From Listeria welshimeri serovar 6b str. SLCC5334 (lineage in GTDB: Bacteria; Bacillota; Bacilli; Lactobacillales; Listeriaceae), in NCBI RefSeq assembly GCF_000060285.1, contig NC_008555.1, positions 868,001 through 932,000 on the forward strand: DNA of 64,000 bases, read 5' to 3'. Under the pieces are notes generated by a model. The model had not been told where the DNA came from. It searched no databases and saw nothing but the letters and a program-made list of their open reading frames with translations. Made by a program: the position numbers and the translations under genes. Of this stretch, positions 34,281-43,321 are shown one piece after another (position 1 is the stretch's first letter; every line of letters begins with the position of its first letter).

Positions 34281-35393
34281 ATGATTATGGTGACAGGCTG
34301 GCATCGTCCGACATGGATTGAAATAGACCGTGAAGCAATTCGCGCAAATATAAAAAATGAGCAACATCGTTTACCAGAAAATGTGGCGTTATGGGCAGTT
34401 GTAAAAGCCAATGCGTATGGTCATGGTATTATCGAAACCGCAAAGACAGCAAAAGAAGCAGGAGCCAAAGGTTTCTGTGTGGCTATTCTTGACGAAGCAC
34501 TGGCACTTAGAGAAGCTGGATTTCGGAATGATTTTATTCTCGTCTTAGGTGCAACGCGACAAGAAGACGCAAATCTCGCAGCAAAAAACAATATTTCACT
34601 CACTGTTTTTAGAGAAGATTGGCTTCATAACCTTACACTAGAAGCGCCACTTCGAATCCATTTAAAAGTGGATAGTGGTATGGGACGACTTGGTATTCGT
34701 AGCACAGAAGAAGCAAAACAAATAGAAGCCAGAATAGCTTTAGATCACCAATTGATTTTAGAAGGAATCTATACACATTTTGCGACAGCAGACCAATTAG
34801 AAACTAGTTATTTCGAACAACAATTAGATAAATTCACTACTATTTTAACTAGCTTTGAATCACGTCCGACATTTGTTCATACTGCCAATTCAGCGGCTTC
34901 TTTATTACAACCACAAATGGACTTTGATGCAGTACGCTTTGGGATTTCAATGTATGGTTTAACGCCTTCTCTTGAAATAAAGAATAGTTTGCCATTCGAG
35001 CTCAAACCTGCACTTGCACTTTATACGGAAATGGTTCATGTGAAAGAACTTGCGCCAGGTGATAGTGTTAGCTACGGCGCGACCTATACAGCAACTGAAA
35101 AAGAGTGGGTAGCGACTTTGCCGATTGGCTATGCGGATGGGTTAATTCGTCACTATAGCGGATATCATGTGTTAGTGGACGGAGAACTTGCTCCAATCAT
35201 CGGAAGGGTCTGCATGGACCAAACAATTATAAAACTTCCTCGTGAATTTCAAACTGGTTCAAAAGTAACGATAATTGGCACGGATCACGGAAATACAATA
35301 ACAGCAGACGACGCCGCTGATTACTTAGGTACAATTAATTACGAAGTTACCTGCTTGTTATCTGACCGCATACCAAGGAAATACATCAATTAG
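34281..35393 (+). CDS. alr: Alanine racemase
   Basis: 370 residues from ATG 34281; the ATG at 34287 is an alternative giving the 368 residues commonly annotated. PLP lysine in [10 protein letters not shown] (K42), the second catalytic Tyr in SYGATYTA, and GIRSTEEA-type barrel strands. It makes D-alanine for peptidoglycan and teichoic acid. GAAAGGAAAGTGA precedes it. Confidence 0.96.
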
Positions 35394-35598
35394 AAGCTAA
35401 TATTCGTGCTTTTTTTAAGAGAAGCGTTTATAATCTAACATATGAAACTTTATAGCTATATATAGGACTTAAGGGAGCGCTATAACTAAAACTGTAACAT
35501 TCTTAACAATTATTTGTGAAATAACTCTTTTCTTCAAGGCGTGATAATGGTACGATATAGTTGTTACTTACAGGTACGAGGCTTTGGGGGTGTGACAC

Positions 35599-35877
35599 GT
35601 GTTAGAGAAAGAAAAACGGACAATAATATCCGTAGAACTGACACAGGAAATGGTACAGGAACTCGACGTAGTTGTAGAAAAAGAAAAAATGGGGCGGAGT
35701 GAAGTTATAATGGAAGCAACGCAACAGTTTTTGCAAGAGAAAAGGGCTCGTGAACTTAGAGACGAGATGGAACGCGGCTATGCAGAAATGGCAACAATTA
35801 ATTTTGCTATTGCATGCGAGTGTACCCATGTCGAAGCAGAAGCAGAAGATAGGAATATTAGTATTTTAGGAGGTTAA
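35599..35877 (+). CDS. mazE: MazE-type antitoxin (EndoAI-like)
   Basis: 92 residues with a ribbon-helix-helix N-terminus (IISVELTQEMVQELDVVVEKEKMGRSEVIMEAT) that binds DNA, and an acidic C-terminus that would occupy the toxin. GTG start at 35599 after GGGGGTG. It lies 6 bp before mazF and, as in Bacillus, the pair precedes the rsb genes. Confidence 0.93.
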   Translation: MLEKEKRTIISVELTQEMVQELDVVVEKEKMGRSEVIMEATQQFLQEKRARELRDEMERGYAEMATINFAIACECTHVEAEAEDRNISILGG

Positions 35878-35883
35878 TGGCTG

Positions 35884-36228
35884 ATGGTGAAGCGTGGTGA
35901 CGTATACTACGCGGACCTTTCCCCCGTGGTCGGGAGCGAGCAAGGGGGAATAAGGCCTGTTCTCATCATACAGAACGATATTGGTAATAGATTCAGTCCA
36001 ACTGTGATTGTGGCAGCAATAACCGCAAAAATTCAAAAAGCGAAGTTGCCAACACACGTGGAAGCTACTCGTAAAGATGGCTTTGAGAGAGATTCTGTCA
36101 TTCTTTTAGAACAAATTAGAACGATTGACAAACAACGCCTGACAGATAAAATTACACATTTGGACGAGGAACTAATGGCCAAGGTAAATAAGGCGCTTGA
36201 AGTCAGCCTAGGAGTAGTAGAATTTTAA
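35884..36228 (+). CDS. mazF: MazF endoribonuclease toxin
   Basis: 114 residues, very close to Bacillus NdoA/Maz[40 protein letters not shown] (with catalytic-region R and T), and [14 protein letters not shown]. It cleaves mRNA at short specific sites (UACAU in B. subtilis). ATG at 35884 with AGGAGG upstream. A terminator separates it from rsbR. Confidence 0.95.
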   Translation: MVKRGDVYYADLSPVVGSEQGGIRPVLIIQNDIGNRFSPTVIVAAITAKIQKAKLPTHVEATRKDGFERDSVILLEQIRTIDKQRLTDKITHLDEELMAKVNKALEVSLGVVEF

Positions 36229-36335
36229 TCCATCCTAAAAAATAACATAAAATGATGAATGCAGGACAAAAGGGTCTGACGTAAAAAGATACTTAATACA
36301 TAATGAAAAAATTAACTACAATGGCTAACAGAAAG

Positions 36336-36401
36336 GACATCAGAAACCTACAAACACGCGTATAAACATATTCGCTAAATTTGTTTCTAATGTCTTTTTT
36401 T
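36336..36401 (+). terminator. Terminator between mazF and rsbR
   Basis: GACATCAGAAAC (36336-36347) pairs with GTTTCTAATGTC (36383-36394) with one mismatch and a long loop, followed by seven T. It implies partial or complete separation of mazEF from the rsb transcript. Confidence 0.7.
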
Positions 36402-36475
36402 GAAAAGTAGTTAATCCAATTACAGAAAAAAAGAGAAAATTTTGTTACTAGTGGAGAAAGGTTGGAAAATAACTG

Positions 36476-37312
36476 ATGTATAAAGATTTTGCAAACTTCA
36501 TCCGTACAAATAAAACAGACCTACTAAATAACTGGATGAATGAAATGGAGAAACAAACAGATCAACTTATAAATGATATTGCTAAAGAACCAATGTATGA
36601 AGAAACTAGCATTGAATTTGTTGATTTAATCGTACTTAACATCACAGATACTGACTCTAAATTTAACGAGAAACTAGATGATTTTGCAGAAAAAGTGGTC
36701 CACTTAGGTTGGCCAATTCATTTTGTCACCACAGGCCTACGTGTTTTCGGGCTTTTAGTATATACAGCAATGAGAGATGAAGATTTATTCTTAAAAAGAG
36801 AAGAAAAACCAGAAGATGATGCCTATTATCGCTTTGAAACATGGCTTTCCTCTATGTATAACAAAGTGGTCACTGCCTACGCAGATACGTGGGAAAAGAC
36901 AGTTTCTATCCAAAAAATCGCTTTACAGGAATTATCAGCACCACTGTTACCAATATTTGAAAAAATTTCTGTAATGCCTTTAATTGGAACGATTGACACA
37001 GAAAGAGCTAAGTTAATCATAGAAAACTTACTAATAGGTGTAGTAAAAAATCGGTCAGAAGTGGTTTTGATTGATATTACGGGAGTTCCTGTAGTTGATA
37101 CAATGGTTGCGCATCATATTATTCAAGCTTCAGAAGCAGTGAGACTTGTTGGTTGTCAAGCAATGCTTGTAGGAATTAGACCAGAAATAGCGCAAACCAT
37201 CGTTAACTTAGGAATAGAATTAGATCAAATTATCACGACCAACACGATGAAAAAAGGCATGGAGCGTGCGCTAGCCTTGACGAACAGAGAGATAGTAGAA
37301 AAAGAGGGGTGA
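36476..37312 (+). CDS. rsbR: Stressosome sensor RsbR
   Basis: 278 residues: an N-terminal non-haem globin-like sensory domain (~1-150) and a C-terminal STAS domain (~160-270; [18 protein letters not shown] with phosphorylatable Thr). With RsbS it forms the ~1.8-MDa stressosome that holds RsbT. ATG at 36476 after AAAGGTTGG. First gene of the rsbRSTUVW-sigB-rsbX set. Confidence 0.96.
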   Translation: MYKDFANFIRTNKTDLLNNWMNEMEKQTDQLINDIAKEPMYEETSIEFVDLIVLNITDTDSKFNEKLDDFAEKVVHLGWPIHFVTTGLRVFGLLVYTAMRDEDLFLKREEKPEDDAYYRFETWLSSMYNKVVTAYADTWEKTVSIQKIALQELSAPLLPIFEKISVMPLIGTIDTERAKLIIENLLIGVVKNRSEVVLIDITGVPVVDTMVAHHIIQASEAVRLVGCQAMLVGIRPEIAQTIVNLGIELDQIITTNTMKKGMERALALTNREIVEKEG

Positions 37313-37317
37313 ATACT

Positions 37318-37674
37318 GTGGGGATACCAATCTTAAAGTTAGGTGAATGTTTATTAATTTCTATCCAGAGTGAATTAGATGATCATACTGCGGTAGAATT
37401 CCAAGAAGATTTACTTGCAAAGATTCATGAAACGTCGGCCAGAGGAGTAGTTATTGATATTACTTCCATCGATTTTATTGATTCATTTATTGCAAAAATT
37501 CTTGGAGATGTAGTAAGTATGTCTAAACTTATGGGTGCAAAAGTGGTTGTAACTGGGATACAGCCAGCAGTTGCTATTACACTAATTGAGCTCGGAATTA
37601 CATTTAGTGGAGTGCTTTCGGCAATGGACCTTGAAAGCGGTCTGGAAAAACTTAAACAGGAATTGGGGGAATGA
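37318..37674 (+). CDS. rsbS: Stressosome scaffold RsbS
   Basis: 118 residues. GTG at 37318 is preferred: GAGGGG is 8 bp upstream, whereas the GTG at 37309 lies within that site. Single STAS domain with IDFIDSFIA, in which Ser56 is the residue phosphorylated by RsbT. Ends overlapping the rsbT start region. Confidence 0.94.
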
Positions 37675-37676
37675 AC

Positions 37677-38087
37677 ATGACATTCCAATCCTGTGTAAAG
37701 ATAATTAATGAGTGGGACATTGTGGCTGCAAGACAGCTTGGTAGAAAAATATCCAAAGAAATTGGTTTTGGAACAGTAGACCAAGCAAGAATTACTACAG
37801 CCATTAGTGAACTAGCAAGAAATATTTTCCTTTATGCTGGACGAGGAGAAATCTGCATTGAGAAGGTAAGTGAATCTGGTAAACAAGGTATGATTATTGT
37901 TGCCAAAGACAAAGGCCCGGGTATTGTAGACATTAGAAAAGTAATGCAAGACGGTTATACAACATCTGGTGGTCTTGGAGCAGGTCTCCCAGGAGTTAAA
38001 CGTTTAATGGACAGTTTTGATATTGAATCCAGTATTGAAGGTGAATCAAAAGGAACGGTAATTACAACAACGAAGTGGGTTCGGTAA
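37677..38087 (+). CDS. rsbT: Serine/threonine kinase RsbT
   Basis: 136 residues from ATG 37677, 6-7 bp after GGGGGA; the ATG at 37671 is too close. GHKL-type kinase: ARITTAISELARN (N-box), DKGPGI (G1 box) and TSGGLGAGLPGVKRL (G2 lid). It phosphorylates RsbR and RsbS, then leaves the stressosome to activate the phosphatase RsbU. Confidence 0.95.
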   Translation: MTFQSCVKIINEWDIVAARQLGRKISKEIGFGTVDQARITTAISELARNIFLYAGRGEICIEKVSESGKQGMIIVAKDKGPGIVDIRKVMQDGYTTSGGLGAGLPGVKRLMDSFDIESSIEGESKGTVITTTKWVR

Positions 38088-38103
38088 GGAGCGCTAGAAA
38101 AAA

Positions 38104-39108
38104 ATGGAAAAAGCTTTTGAGGGAAAATACCGTGATATTCTAATTCAATATTTAGAACATCAAGATGAAGAACTTCTATATACTTGCGAAAAATTATCCA
38201 GAGAAGCTATGGAAGAGCGAGTATCACCAGAAGAAATTGTCCATTTGCATCGCTCAGTTCTTGAATTATATGGAAAAGACCTGCCGGATTTTGTACGGTT
38301 ATCATTTGATGTTTTACTTGAAATAATGGTAGGATACGGACTGGCTTATATGGAACATCTTAGTTTAAGAACAGCACAAAAAGAATTACGAAGTGAAATT
38401 GCTCAAGCGGAAGATATGCAAAAAACAATGATGAAAACAGAAATGCCAGAACATAAAGGCCTGGATTTTGGTGTTATCAGTGTAGCAGCGAGGCAAATGA
38501 GCGGTGATTATTATAGCTTTACAGAAGAAGGCGACAAGCAAATTGGTATTGCTCTTGCGGATGTTATTGGGAAAGGTATTCCGGCTGCATTTAGTATCTC
38601 TATGATAAAATATGCTTTAGCTGGGATGACAGGTGATGATAGAAAACCTTCTGTCGTACTTGAAACTTTGAACCAAGTAGCCGAAGAAAACATTAACGAT
38701 AATATGTTTATTACAATGTTTTATGGACTTTATCATGAAGATACACATTTGTTTGAATACGGCTCAGCTGGGCATGAACTAGGCTTATATTATCAACATA
38801 AAGAACAAAGTTTTTCTGATTTATATGCGAAAGGCTTACCATTAGGCGTTGATAAAAATGCAGTTTATCGTCAATTTGATAAGAAAATTGAAGTTGGGGA
38901 TGCAATATTTATAATGTCCGATGGAGTAACTGAAACTAGGACAGCAGATGGTTTTATCGAACGAGAAGAGTTAACAGAAATTATCGCTGCCCATATTTCG
39001 TTATCTGCTGAAAAAATGGTACAAGCAATATACAATCAATTAGTTAAAATACAAAATTTTGAGTTACACGATGATTTTACACTTATTTGTATTAAACGAA
39101 CTAAATAA
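38104..39108 (+). CDS. rsbU: PP2C phosphatase RsbU
   Basis: 334 residues: N-terminal RsbT-binding helical domain (~1-85), coiled coil (RTAQKELRSEIAQAEDMQK) and PP2C/SpoIIE catalytic domain (SGDYYSF, ALADVIGKGIPAA, MSDGVTETR, HDDFTLICIKR). It dephosphorylates RsbV to release SigB. ATG 38104 after AAGGAGCG. Confidence 0.95.
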   Translation: MEKAFEGKYRDILIQYLEHQDEELLYTCEKLSREAMEERVSPEEIVHLHRSVLELYGKDLPDFVRLSFDVLLEIMVGYGLAYMEHLSLRTAQKELRSEIAQAEDMQKTMMKTEMPEHKGLDFGVISVAARQMSGDYYSFTEEGDKQIGIALADVIGKGIPAAFSISMIKYALAGMTGDDRKPSVVLETLNQVAEENINDNMFITMFYGLYHEDTHLFEYGSAGHELGLYYQHKEQSFSDLYAKGLPLGVDKNAVYRQFDKKIEVGDAIFIMSDGVTETRTADGFIEREELTEIIAAHISLSAEKMVQAIYNQLVKIQNFELHDDFTLICIKRTK

Positions 39109-39194
39109 GAAAAGTAAAGACGTACCTCATTCTTTAGAGAGCATTTACTGGTGAGTAAACGTATTTAAAGAAAGGAACGTTTTTATTTTTTTAT

Positions 39195-39219
39195 GTTTTA
39201 ATTTTATTTGTTAGGGTAA
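39195..39219 (+). promoter_or_regulatory. Internal SigB promoter before rsbV
   Basis: GTTTTA (39195-39200), 13 bp, GGGTAA (39214-39219): an excellent SigB promoter, the known autoregulatory one that drives rsbV-rsbW-sigB-rsbX in Listeria. The in-frame ATG at 39221 lies at the transcript's very 5' end and is not the start. Confidence 0.92.
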
Positions 39220-39256
39220 AATGCACAGTACACTTAAATTTAGATGGGGTGGAGTA

Positions 39257-39601
39257 ATGAATATTAGTATAGAAATAAAAGAGCGTGATACTGACCACAT
39301 AGATATATTTGTTGCTGGGGAGATCGACGCTTATACAGCGCCAAAGGTAAAAGAAGCTCTTGAAGTTTATCAAGTAAAAGAGGGTATTGTACTTAGAATT
39401 GACTTAACCGAAGTAAGCTACATGGATAGTACTGGTTTAGGCGTATTCGTAGGGGCTTTCAAAAGCTTACGTCAACGTCAAAGCGAACTAATCTTGTTTG
39501 GTTTAAGCGACCGACTTTTCCGATTGTTTGAAATCACAGGATTGTCAGATATCATTGAAATCAAAAATGTAGAGGGTGAAATGAATGGCAACAACGCATG
39601 A
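39257..39601 (+). CDS. rsbV: Anti-anti-sigma factor RsbV
   Basis: 114 residues from ATG 39257 (GGTGGAG just upstream). STAS domain with [10 protein letters not shown]; Ser58 by my count is phosphorylated by RsbW. Unphosphorylated RsbV binds RsbW and frees SigB. Overlaps rsbW by 17 bp. Confidence 0.95.
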
Positions 39602-40058
39602 CAAAATTACATTACAACTTCCTGCCAAGCCTGAGTATGTAAGCCTAGGTAGACTTTCATTATCAGGAATCGCAAGTCGCGCAGGATTTTCTTATGAAGC
39701 AATTGAAGATTTGAAAATAGCCGTAAGTGAAGCCATCACGAATTCTGTCAAACATGCATTTAAAGGTGAAGAAGATGGTGAAATTATAGTAGAGTATCTT
39801 ATTTATGAAGATAAATTAGAAGTACGTGTTTCAGATAATGGCACAAGTTTTGATTTAGAAAGCCGTAAACAAGAAATCGGTCCATATGAAGTAGATGAAG
39901 ATGCGGAAATGATGCGTATCGGAGGTCTAGGCTTATTTTTAATTGAAACATTAATGGATGATGTGAAACTTTATTACGATGAAGGGGTTTCTGTCGTAAT
40001 GACCAAATATATTAATGAAAAGCAGGTGGAGGAGAATGCCAAAAGTATCTCAACCTGA
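39585..40058 (+). CDS. rsbW: Anti-sigma factor and kinase RsbW
   Basis: 157 residues. GHKL kinase motifs: [15 protein letters not shown] (N-box), VSDNGTSFD, and [11 protein letters not shown]. It holds SigB inactive and phosphorylates RsbV. Overlaps rsbV and, by 23 bp, sigB, so the three are translationally coupled and made in fixed ratio. Confidence 0.96.
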
Positions 40059-40815
40059 TAAAGAAGCAAAAGAAAAAGTATATATTTGGATTGCCGCTTA
40101 TCAAGAAAACGGCGACCAAGATGCCCAATATAATTTAGTGGTTCATTATAAAAATTTAGTAGAATCTATTGCACGCAAGTATTCGCAAGGTAAATCTTTT
40201 CATGAGGATTTAGTGCAAGTTGGAAATATTGGTTTACTAGGTGCTATTAGACGTTATGATGCTACTTTTGGGAAAAGCTTTGAAGCATTTGCTGTGCCAA
40301 CTATTGTTGGTGAAATTAAACGTTTTTTACGCGATAAAACATGGAGCGTTCATGTACCGCGCCGAATTAAAGAATTAGGTCCAAAAATTAAGAATGCTGT
40401 GGAAGAGTTAACAAGAGAATTACAAAGCTCTCCTCAAATTAGCGATATTGCTGATTTTATCGGCGTCACTGAAGAAGAAGTTTTAGAAGCAATGGAAATG
40501 GGGAAAAGTTACCAAGCACTTTCTGTAGACCATTCAATTGAAGCTGATTCAGATGGAAGTACGATTACGTTACTTGATGTTGTAGGAGGTACGGATGATG
40601 GATTCGAACGTGTGAATCAACGTATGCTTCTAGAGAAAGTTCTCCCTGTCTTAGATGAGCGAGAACAGATGATTTTGCAATATACATTTATTGAAAATCG
40701 CAGTCAAAAAGAAACTGGGGAACTACTCGATATATCACAAATGCATGTGTCTAGAATCCAACGTCAAGCTATCAAAAAACTTCGAGAGGCGTTGCAGAAT
40801 GAGGAAGTGGAGTAA
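40036..40815 (+). CDS. sigB: General stress sigma factor SigB
   Basis: 259 residues from ATG 40036, directly after GGTGGAGGAG; the frame open from 40015 is rejected because it lacks a site and 259 residues is the known Listeria length. Region 2 ([40 protein letters not shown]), region 3 and region 4 helix-turn-helix ([19 protein letters not shown]) are complete. Directs transcription of the general stress regulon, probably including the wall protein at 28375. Confidence 0.97.
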
Positions 40816-41415
40816 ATGAACAAGGCAGTTGAATCAAATAATTTATTTGTATTTCAACGTTCTAAAGCATTACAACAATACTGCGGGGATGTTTATTTTA
40901 CCCATCAAGACAAAAATGGTTTTTTGTATGTTCTTTCTGATGGACTCGGAAGTGGTCTTGAAGCTAACAGAGCGGCTAAAGCGACTGTTGACGCTATAAA
41001 AGAAGATGTACATGCAGATATTACTGATATGCTAGAAAAAGCTAACCAGGCCGTTTCAGGGCTTCGTGGAGCGGCTATAGCAATTATCAAAGGTGATTTC
41101 TTAACCAAGACACTCTATTATACAGGTATGGGAAATATTCGCTTTTATATGATTGGTATAGAAGATAAACTTATTTTTCCACTTTCCGGTTCTGGTTTTT
41201 TATCGGGTAGAAAACAGAAGTATCGGTTACAATCATTTAAATATAAACCAGGCAGTAAGTTTTTGATGCATTCAGATGGACTTGTTCTTTCTCGTGTTCG
41301 AAAAAGTCTCGAGTCACCTCTTTGTGTCGTGAAAATCGGACATTTAATTGAACAAAATATATCAGATATTCCAACAGATGATGTAACTTTTATGGTTGGA
41401 AAATTTCCAGAATAA
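40816..41415 (+). CDS. rsbX: Feedback phosphatase RsbX
   Basis: 199 residues, PP2C-like with VLSDGLGSGLEANRAAK and LMHSDGLVLSR. It dephosphorylates RsbS/RsbR to reset the stressosome. The start abuts the sigB stop directly. Strong terminator follows. Confidence 0.95.
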   Translation: MNKAVESNNLFVFQRSKALQQYCGDVYFTHQDKNGFLYVLSDGLGSGLEANRAAKATVDAIKEDVHADITDMLEKANQAVSGLRGAAIAIIKGDFLTKTLYYTGMGNIRFYMIGIEDKLIFPLSGSGFLSGRKQKYRLQSFKYKPGSKFLMHSDGLVLSRVRKSLESPLCVVKIGHLIEQNISDIPTDDVTFMVGKFPE

Positions 41416-41423
41416 CAAGAAAT

Positions 41424-41462
41424 ACCTTTTAAACGAAGCAACTGTTTAAAAGGTGTTTTTTT
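41424..41462 (+). terminator. Terminator of the sigB operon
   Basis: ACCTTTTAAAC (41424-41434) pairs perfectly with GTTTAAAAGGT (41444-41454), followed by seven T residues. Confidence 0.9.
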
Positions 41463-41552
41463 CGATTGGAGGTGAGAAGGTCTCTTATTTATGGTATATT
41501 AGAATAGAGCGCTAGTTATTTATACTTATTTATGTGAGAGACATCACTTAAT

Positions 41553-41584
41553 AAGCGTGAAGCAATATTGCTTTGCGCTTTTTT
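41553..41584 (+). terminator. Leader terminator directly upstream of sulP
   Basis: AAGCGTGAAGCA (41553-41564) pairs along its length with TGCTTTGCGCTT (41569-41580), two pairs being G-T, with an ATAT loop and six T. It ends only 37 bp before the sulP start, after a GTGA/TCAC hairpin (41534-41547), so it looks like the expression platform of an attenuator. Confidence 0.8.
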
Positions 41585-41620
41585 CGCGCGGGTAAATATG
41601 GTGAAGAAAGAAGGAGCAAA

Positions 41621-43255
41621 TTGAAAAAAGTTTTAAAGAATAGTGTGAAAGGCTACACGTGGGCGAGATTTAGAAAAGACTTGCTTGCGGGTATTATCGT
41701 GGGCATAATTGCTTTACCACTAGCAATGTCCTTTGCAATTGCATCCGGTGTAAAGCCAGAGTATGGAATCTATTCTAGTTTTGTTGCAGGGATTATTGTT
41801 TCTGTTTTTGGCGGATCAAAATTCCAAATTGCTGGACCGACTGGGGCGTTTATTCCCGTATTACTTGGAATTGTGTTAACTTATGGTTATCAGGATTTAC
41901 TTGTTGCTGGGATGATGGCAGGGGTTTTACTTTGTTTGATGGGTTTTTTCAAACTTGGAACTTTAATTAAATTTATCCCAAGACCAGTGACTATTGGTTT
42001 TACAGCTGGGATTGCCGTAACCATTTTTATGGGGCAAGTGGGGAATTTTCTTGGGTTAACTGGAATGGAAAAGCATGAGTCTTTTATAGCAAATATGAAA
42101 GAAATCTGGCTACATTTAGATTCATGGAATTTTTATAGTGTATTTATTTCTTGTATTTGTATGATTGTATTATTTATTTTTCCAAAAGTCTTACCAAGAA
42201 TTCCAGCGCCGCTCATTGGGCTTGTTATTACAACTGGAATTGCGATGCTATTTTTCCCAGATGCACTTCCAACTATTGGATCGGCTTATGGAGAAATTCC
42301 AAGCACTTTTCCGCCTTTTCAATTTCCTGATATGACATTTGCTAATATGAGTAAATTGATTGGACCGGCTTTTGTTATTGCGATGCTTGGAGGAATTGAA
42401 TCACTTCTTTCAGCTGTAGTTGCAGATGGTATGACGAACACAAAGCATAATAGTAACTGAGAATTAATCGGTCAAGGTATCGCAAACATTGTCACACCAA
42501 TGTTTGGTGGTATTCCAGCAACAGGTGCAATTGCAAGAACAGCGACAAATATTAATAATGGTGCAACGAGTCGAGTTTCGGGTGTTATTCATGGGGTTTT
42601 TGTATTGCTTACTTTACTTGTTTTAGCACCTGTAGCTATAAATATTCCAATTGCAGCAATGGCGCCTATTTTAATGCTTGTTGCATGGAATATGAGTGAA
42701 CGAAAAACGTTTCTACACATCATCAAACTAAAATCGGGAGACACATTAGTACTTGTAATTACTTTCTTACTAACCGTTTTTGCAAGCTTAACTGTGGCGG
42801 TTGAAGTAGGATTATTACTAGCAGTTGTCCTTTTTGCTAAACAAATGGGAAGCTCGATGCAAATCGAAGAAATCGAACCAGAGGGCGCCGAAATTGCTCC
42901 ACACTTACACGAGAAAATTAGTATCTTTACTATTCGTGGGCCACTTTTCTTTGGGGCAGCGCAAATTTTTCAACAAAATATTATGAAGGCAATTCATGTT
43001 AAACCAGAATTCCTTATTTTGCGGATGGGGAAAGTACCTATTATTGACTCCACTGCAGAAGGCTATTTCCATCAAATTGAAAAAGAATTTTCCAAACAAG
43101 GTGGCCAAATTTTAATTACTGGTCTAACAGATAAAGCGAAAGAAAGTCTGAAAGGTAGCGGACTTTATGACCGAATTGGTGAGGAACACTTCTTTTTGCA
43201 CACAGAAGATGCGATTCAATACGCGAAAAATGCGTTAAGTGAGCCGAATAGATAG
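41621..43255 (+). pseudogene. SulP family anion transporter, interrupted by an in-frame TGA
   Basis: Read through one stop, this is a normal ~544-residue SulP protein: ten or more membrane segments (start LLAGIIVGIIALPLAMSFAIASGVKPEYGIYSS-type motif at ~20-50) and a C-terminal STAS domain. TGA at 42458-42460 falls in the conserved stretch HNSN-stop-ELIGQG; the frame continues unchanged after it, and nothing else is damaged. TTG start at 41621 is chosen because AGAAGGAG precedes it; the frame open from 41573 begins inside the leader terminator. SulP proteins carry sulfate, bicarbonate or other anions. A recent nonsense mutation or a sequencing error are both possible. Confidence 0.88.
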
Positions 43256-43321
43256 CTTTTGTCAGTTGAAACGTAATTATGTTACACTTATGTAGAGAAT
43301 GAATATTGGAGGCTATCAAGT

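Noticed and set aside
35394-35430. Terminator after alr
   Set aside because: Only a four-base stem (AAGC/GCTT) before the T run; too weak to call.
39221-39256. N-terminal 12-codon extension of rsbV
   Set aside because: It starts at the expected SigB transcript 5' end and has no ribosome-binding site; ATG 39257 has GGTGGAG.
41573-41620. 16-codon N-terminal extension of sulP
   Set aside because: It begins inside the leader terminator hairpin.
42458-42460. TGA as selenocysteine in SulP
   Set aside because: The position is not a conserved Cys, no SECIS-like hairpin is evident, and Listeria is not known to use selenocysteine.
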